Source: Myxococcales bacterium (GTDB lineage Bacteria > Myxococcota_A > Polyangia > Polyangiales > Polyangiaceae). Taken from it: 64,000 bases of DNA. The notes under the pieces were generated by a model. That model ran no database searches. It had not been told where the DNA came from and saw only the letters and a program-made list of their open reading frames with translations. Below are positions 62,358 to 64,000 of the stretch, piece after piece (position 1 is the stretch's first letter; each line of letters starts with the position of its first letter). Location: contig JADJKB010000022.1 of NCBI GenBank assembly GCA_016706225.1, positions 434,001 through 498,000 on the forward strand, written 5' to 3'. The position numbers and the translations under genes were made by a program.

Positions 62358-62792
62358 TCAACTCCCTGGAGGTGCGGCTCTCCAATTTCGGATCTCGAGT
62401 GGGTACCCAGCCTCCCTGATGGCGGTGAAGTGGGAGGTGTTGCCGGTGACGACCGGTAGGCCATGATGCAACCCGACAGCACCGATCATCACATCGGCGA
62501 GGCCAATCGGAGTGCCGCGGCGTTCCAGGTCGGCGTAAATGCGCCCGGCGAGCGTGGCCGCCGCGATCTCGAACGGCAGCACCTGATGAACCGAAATCAG
62601 GGTCAGGAACTGATCGATGCGGTCCTCCCTGGCGAGCCGGTGAAAGCCGTAGACGATTTCCATCACCGACAACACCGAGATCGTGAAGCGACGCTCCTCG
62701 GCGAGGTACTCTGTGGCCTGCGCCACCACGGCCGGATCCCTCTGCTTGATGATCTCGGAGAGGATGTCCGTGTCGAGCAACACCTTAGCCAT
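62358..62792 (-). CDS. vapC: PIN-domain ribonuclease toxin (VapC type)
   Basis: 144 residues. The PIN acidic sites are all present: Asp7 in KVLLDTDILSEII, Glu in VMEIVYGFH, Asp in IGLADVMIGAVG near residue 98, and the downstream NTSHF. VapC toxins cut RNA, often initiator tRNA. The start overlaps the antitoxin gene's end by 8 bp, the standard VapBC layout. It lies between two CPBP fragments, so the pair may have come with a repeat-mediated insertion. Confidence 0.92.
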   Translation of the reverse strand: MAKVLLDTDILSEIIKQRDPAVVAQATEYLAEERRFTISVLSVMEIVYGFHRLAREDRIDQFLTLISVHQVLPFEIAAATLAGRIYADLERRGTPIGLADVMIGAVGLHHGLPVVTGNTSHFTAIREAGYPLEIRNWRAAPPGS

Positions 62793-63012
62793 CGGCCAGC
62801 CGCATCCGGCTGTTTTGCCGGATCGCCAGGACTAGCCGAGCAACCTCGTCCATCACCCCCGGCTCGTCCGCCATCATCCCGATAATCGACGCGGGCTCAC
62901 ACCGTGCGGCGCTGGCCTCCGCCACGTCGTGCACCACCCGCTCCACCAGTCGCAACCGGTCGGTGGGCGTCAGTTGTCGGATGGCTTCGTAGAGCTGCTC
63001 GATGTCGGTCAC
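62785..63012 (-). CDS. Antitoxin partner of VapC (VapB-like)
   Basis: 75 residues from GTG 63012, preceding and overlapping vapC. The N-terminal half is helical (IEQLYEAIRQLTPTDRLRLVERV), as in short antitoxins that mention substrates of the type LTPTDRLR; the C-terminus (ARLVLAIRQNSRMRLADG) should wrap the toxin. The family of DNA-binding fold is not clear. Autoregulation is expected from the overlap. An alternative upstream start would enter palindromic element copy 2. Confidence 0.78.
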   Translation of the reverse strand: MTDIEQLYEAIRQLTPTDRLRLVERVVHDVAEASAARCEPASIIGMMADEPGVMDEVARLVLAIRQNSRMRLADG

Positions 63013-63301
63013 CGTCAAAAGATAGCACGAGAAACACCCAGCGCTCACTTTGCCGCGCGACAGTCCCCATCGAAGAACACCCCGACCTCGAAGTCGATGG
63101 CAGCAGTCACGATGAAGTGAGCGGAGGCTGCGCCTCACCCCGGTCGCCAAGGCGCAGCGGTCGCGCAACGACGCGTCCCCTCCACCCGCGCGCGCGCGAG
63201 CACCGGCAAGACGCTGGTGGTCTTGGCCAGGCGCCACCGCTCGCGCGTGCCGGGTAAGGAGGGGACCGCGGAGCGAAGCGACGCGAGGGGAGGCAGCACC
63301 A
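63013..63301 (+). other. Upstream region of the VapBC pair with palindromic element copy 2
   Basis: No gene was found. The left 150 bp should hold the vapBC promoter. The right part is the second copy of the palindromic element (63171-63298), followed without a gap by a CPBP fragment. Confidence 0.5.
63171..63298 (+). repeat. Palindromic element, copy 2
   Basis: Same start (ACGCGTCCCC) and end (GAGGGGAGGCAGCAC) as copy 1 at 61998-62127, with most of the interior conserved. It again sits directly before a CPBP gene fragment, here the longer one. Confidence 0.7.
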
Positions 63302-63688
63302 TGGTGGTGGAAACCCCGTCACGCCTTCGTGCCCGGAGCGCTGCCATCGTTCGGCGACGACGTGCTCGGTCAGCTGCTGGTGATCGCGCTGCCCGAAGAG
63401 TCCTTCTATCGAGGTTACCTGCAGACCGCCCTCGACGACGTGTGGAAGCCACGCGTGAAGATCCTGGGCGCGGAGCTCGGCTGGGGCATCCTGGTCTCGA
63501 GCGCGCTGTTCGCGCTGGGTCACTTCGCGACGGAGGTCCATCCGAACCGGCTCGCGGTGTTCTTCCCGGCGTTGGTGTTCGGGTGGCTGAGGGCGCGCAC
63601 GAAGGGTGTGGGCGCGGGGATCGTGTTCCATGCGCTGTGTAATTTGTTCGCGGCGTATTTGGCGCGGAGTTACGGGATGGGGCATTGA
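63302..63688 (+). pseudogene. CPBP protease 3' half, truncated copy
   Basis: Matches 56664-57050 of the intact gene base for base in length (387 bp, no gaps). It keeps EESFYRG, FALGHFATE and FHALCNLF, so all three catalytic motifs remain, but the first half with two helices is missing. Start codons exist inside (GTG 63329), so a short protein could be made. It begins right after palindromic element copy 2, at TGGTGGTGG. It differs from the intact gene by scattered substitutions, so the copy is not very recent. Confidence 0.85.
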
Positions 63689-63741
63689 TGCGGCACTCGA
63701 CCGGCGTCTCAGTCACCCGGCCCGAGAAAGCGCACTTTCCG

Positions 63742-63999
63742 TCACTGACCCCAACCAGGCGTCATGACGCAGCTCCACTGCAGGGACGGGTGATCGAGAT
63801 CGACGTCGACGAGCCATGTCTTGACGGACTTGCTGTCGAACCACCCTCCGTAGACGTGACGACCGTGGACGGACTTGAACGACAACAGTCCCGGAGTGTC
63901 ACCTTGAAGCTGACATCGCTTGCCTGTCGCGAGGTCCAAGGTCGCGAGGGCCGTGCTGATGCCGTAGTAGTCGCCGTAGTCCGACGGATTCGGGTCCGC
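63742..63999 (-). CDS. Beta-propeller-like protein, C-terminal part (start outside window)
   Basis: The frame is open to the right window edge. About 85 residues remain: YGISTALATLDLATGKRC, then SFKSVHGRHVYGGWFDS, KTWLVDVDLDHPSLQW and an end at PGWGQ. The repeated blade-like pattern with L-D-L-A-T-G turns is typical of WD40/PQQ/lipoprotein propeller repeats. Because the start is missing nothing about export can be said. It is convergent with the CPBP fragment. Confidence 0.6.
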   Translation of the reverse strand, partial: ADPNPSDYGDYYGISTALATLDLATGKRCQLQGDTPGLLSFKSVHGRHVYGGWFDSKSVKTWLVDVDLDHPSLQWSCVMTPGWGQ

Positions 64000-64000
64000 C

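Overview
The window is high-GC DNA that reads like a member of the Myxococcota, most probably the Polyangiales/Sorangium side. The support is internal. Many predicted lipoproteins have long Gly/Ser/Ala linkers directly after the lipobox. There is a von Willebrand A lipoprotein, a trypsin-like protease with thrombospondin type-3 calcium repeats, an ECF sigma / membrane TPR / secreted protein operon, FHA and HEAT proteins with proline-rich linkers, and a secreted protein ending in a MYXO-CTERM-like tail. No rRNA, tRNA or CRISPR array was recognised.

Layout. 1-4.2 kb: end of a class III nucleotide cyclase, a glycosyltransferase/reductase pair, a proline-rich membrane protein and a frameshifted outer-membrane barrel gene. 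4.2-9.6 kb: a giant UvrA made of two complete UvrA units in tandem. 9.7-17.4 kb: an IgGFc-binding-like surface protein, an NlpC/P60-like lipoprotein with three somatomedin-B-like knots, smpB, an aminotransferase and a vWA lipoprotein. 16.3-19.5 kb: a sigma factor operon and a tiny lipoprotein gene with a clear intrinsic terminator. 19.5-28.5 kb: an FHA protein, a metzincin lipoprotein, a lipoprotein of 27 four-cysteine repeats, a MYXO-CTERM-like protein, a B12-binding radical SAM enzyme and a GFA-family protein. 28.6-31.7 kb: an accessory island with a broken antitoxin-like ORF, an orphan Rhs C-terminus carrying a Tox-SHH nuclease with a DUF4375-type immunity gene, a RelE-type toxin-antitoxin pair and a roughly 100-bp repeat present twice.

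31.7-43.4 kb is a conserved core: a NapH/NapG-like iron-sulfur fusion with DUF362, then rpmE-DUF1385-prfA, an AGPS-like flavoprotein, a methyltransferase with a long disordered N-terminus, and psd. 43.5-56.2 kb: a peptidase-MA protein coupled to a DUF4175-like protein, a large heterodisulfide-reductase-like iron-sulfur oxidoreductase, a zinc-motif tail-anchored protein, small lipoproteins and an 895-residue HEAT protein. 56.3-64 kb: a CPBP intramembrane protease gene, whose 3' end recurs twice further on next to copies of a palindromic element and a VapBC pair. Between them lie a lipoprotein with a locally shifted reading frame and a serine-protease lipoprotein gene whose signal peptide is separated from the body by a nine-G tract.

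The items most worth follow-up are that G9 tract (phase switch or sequencing error), the Rhs toxin/immunity module with its repeats, and the repeated CPBP 3' fragments behind a hairpin element. Coordinates are from reading frames and motif reading only; family names are from pattern recognition, not from a database search.
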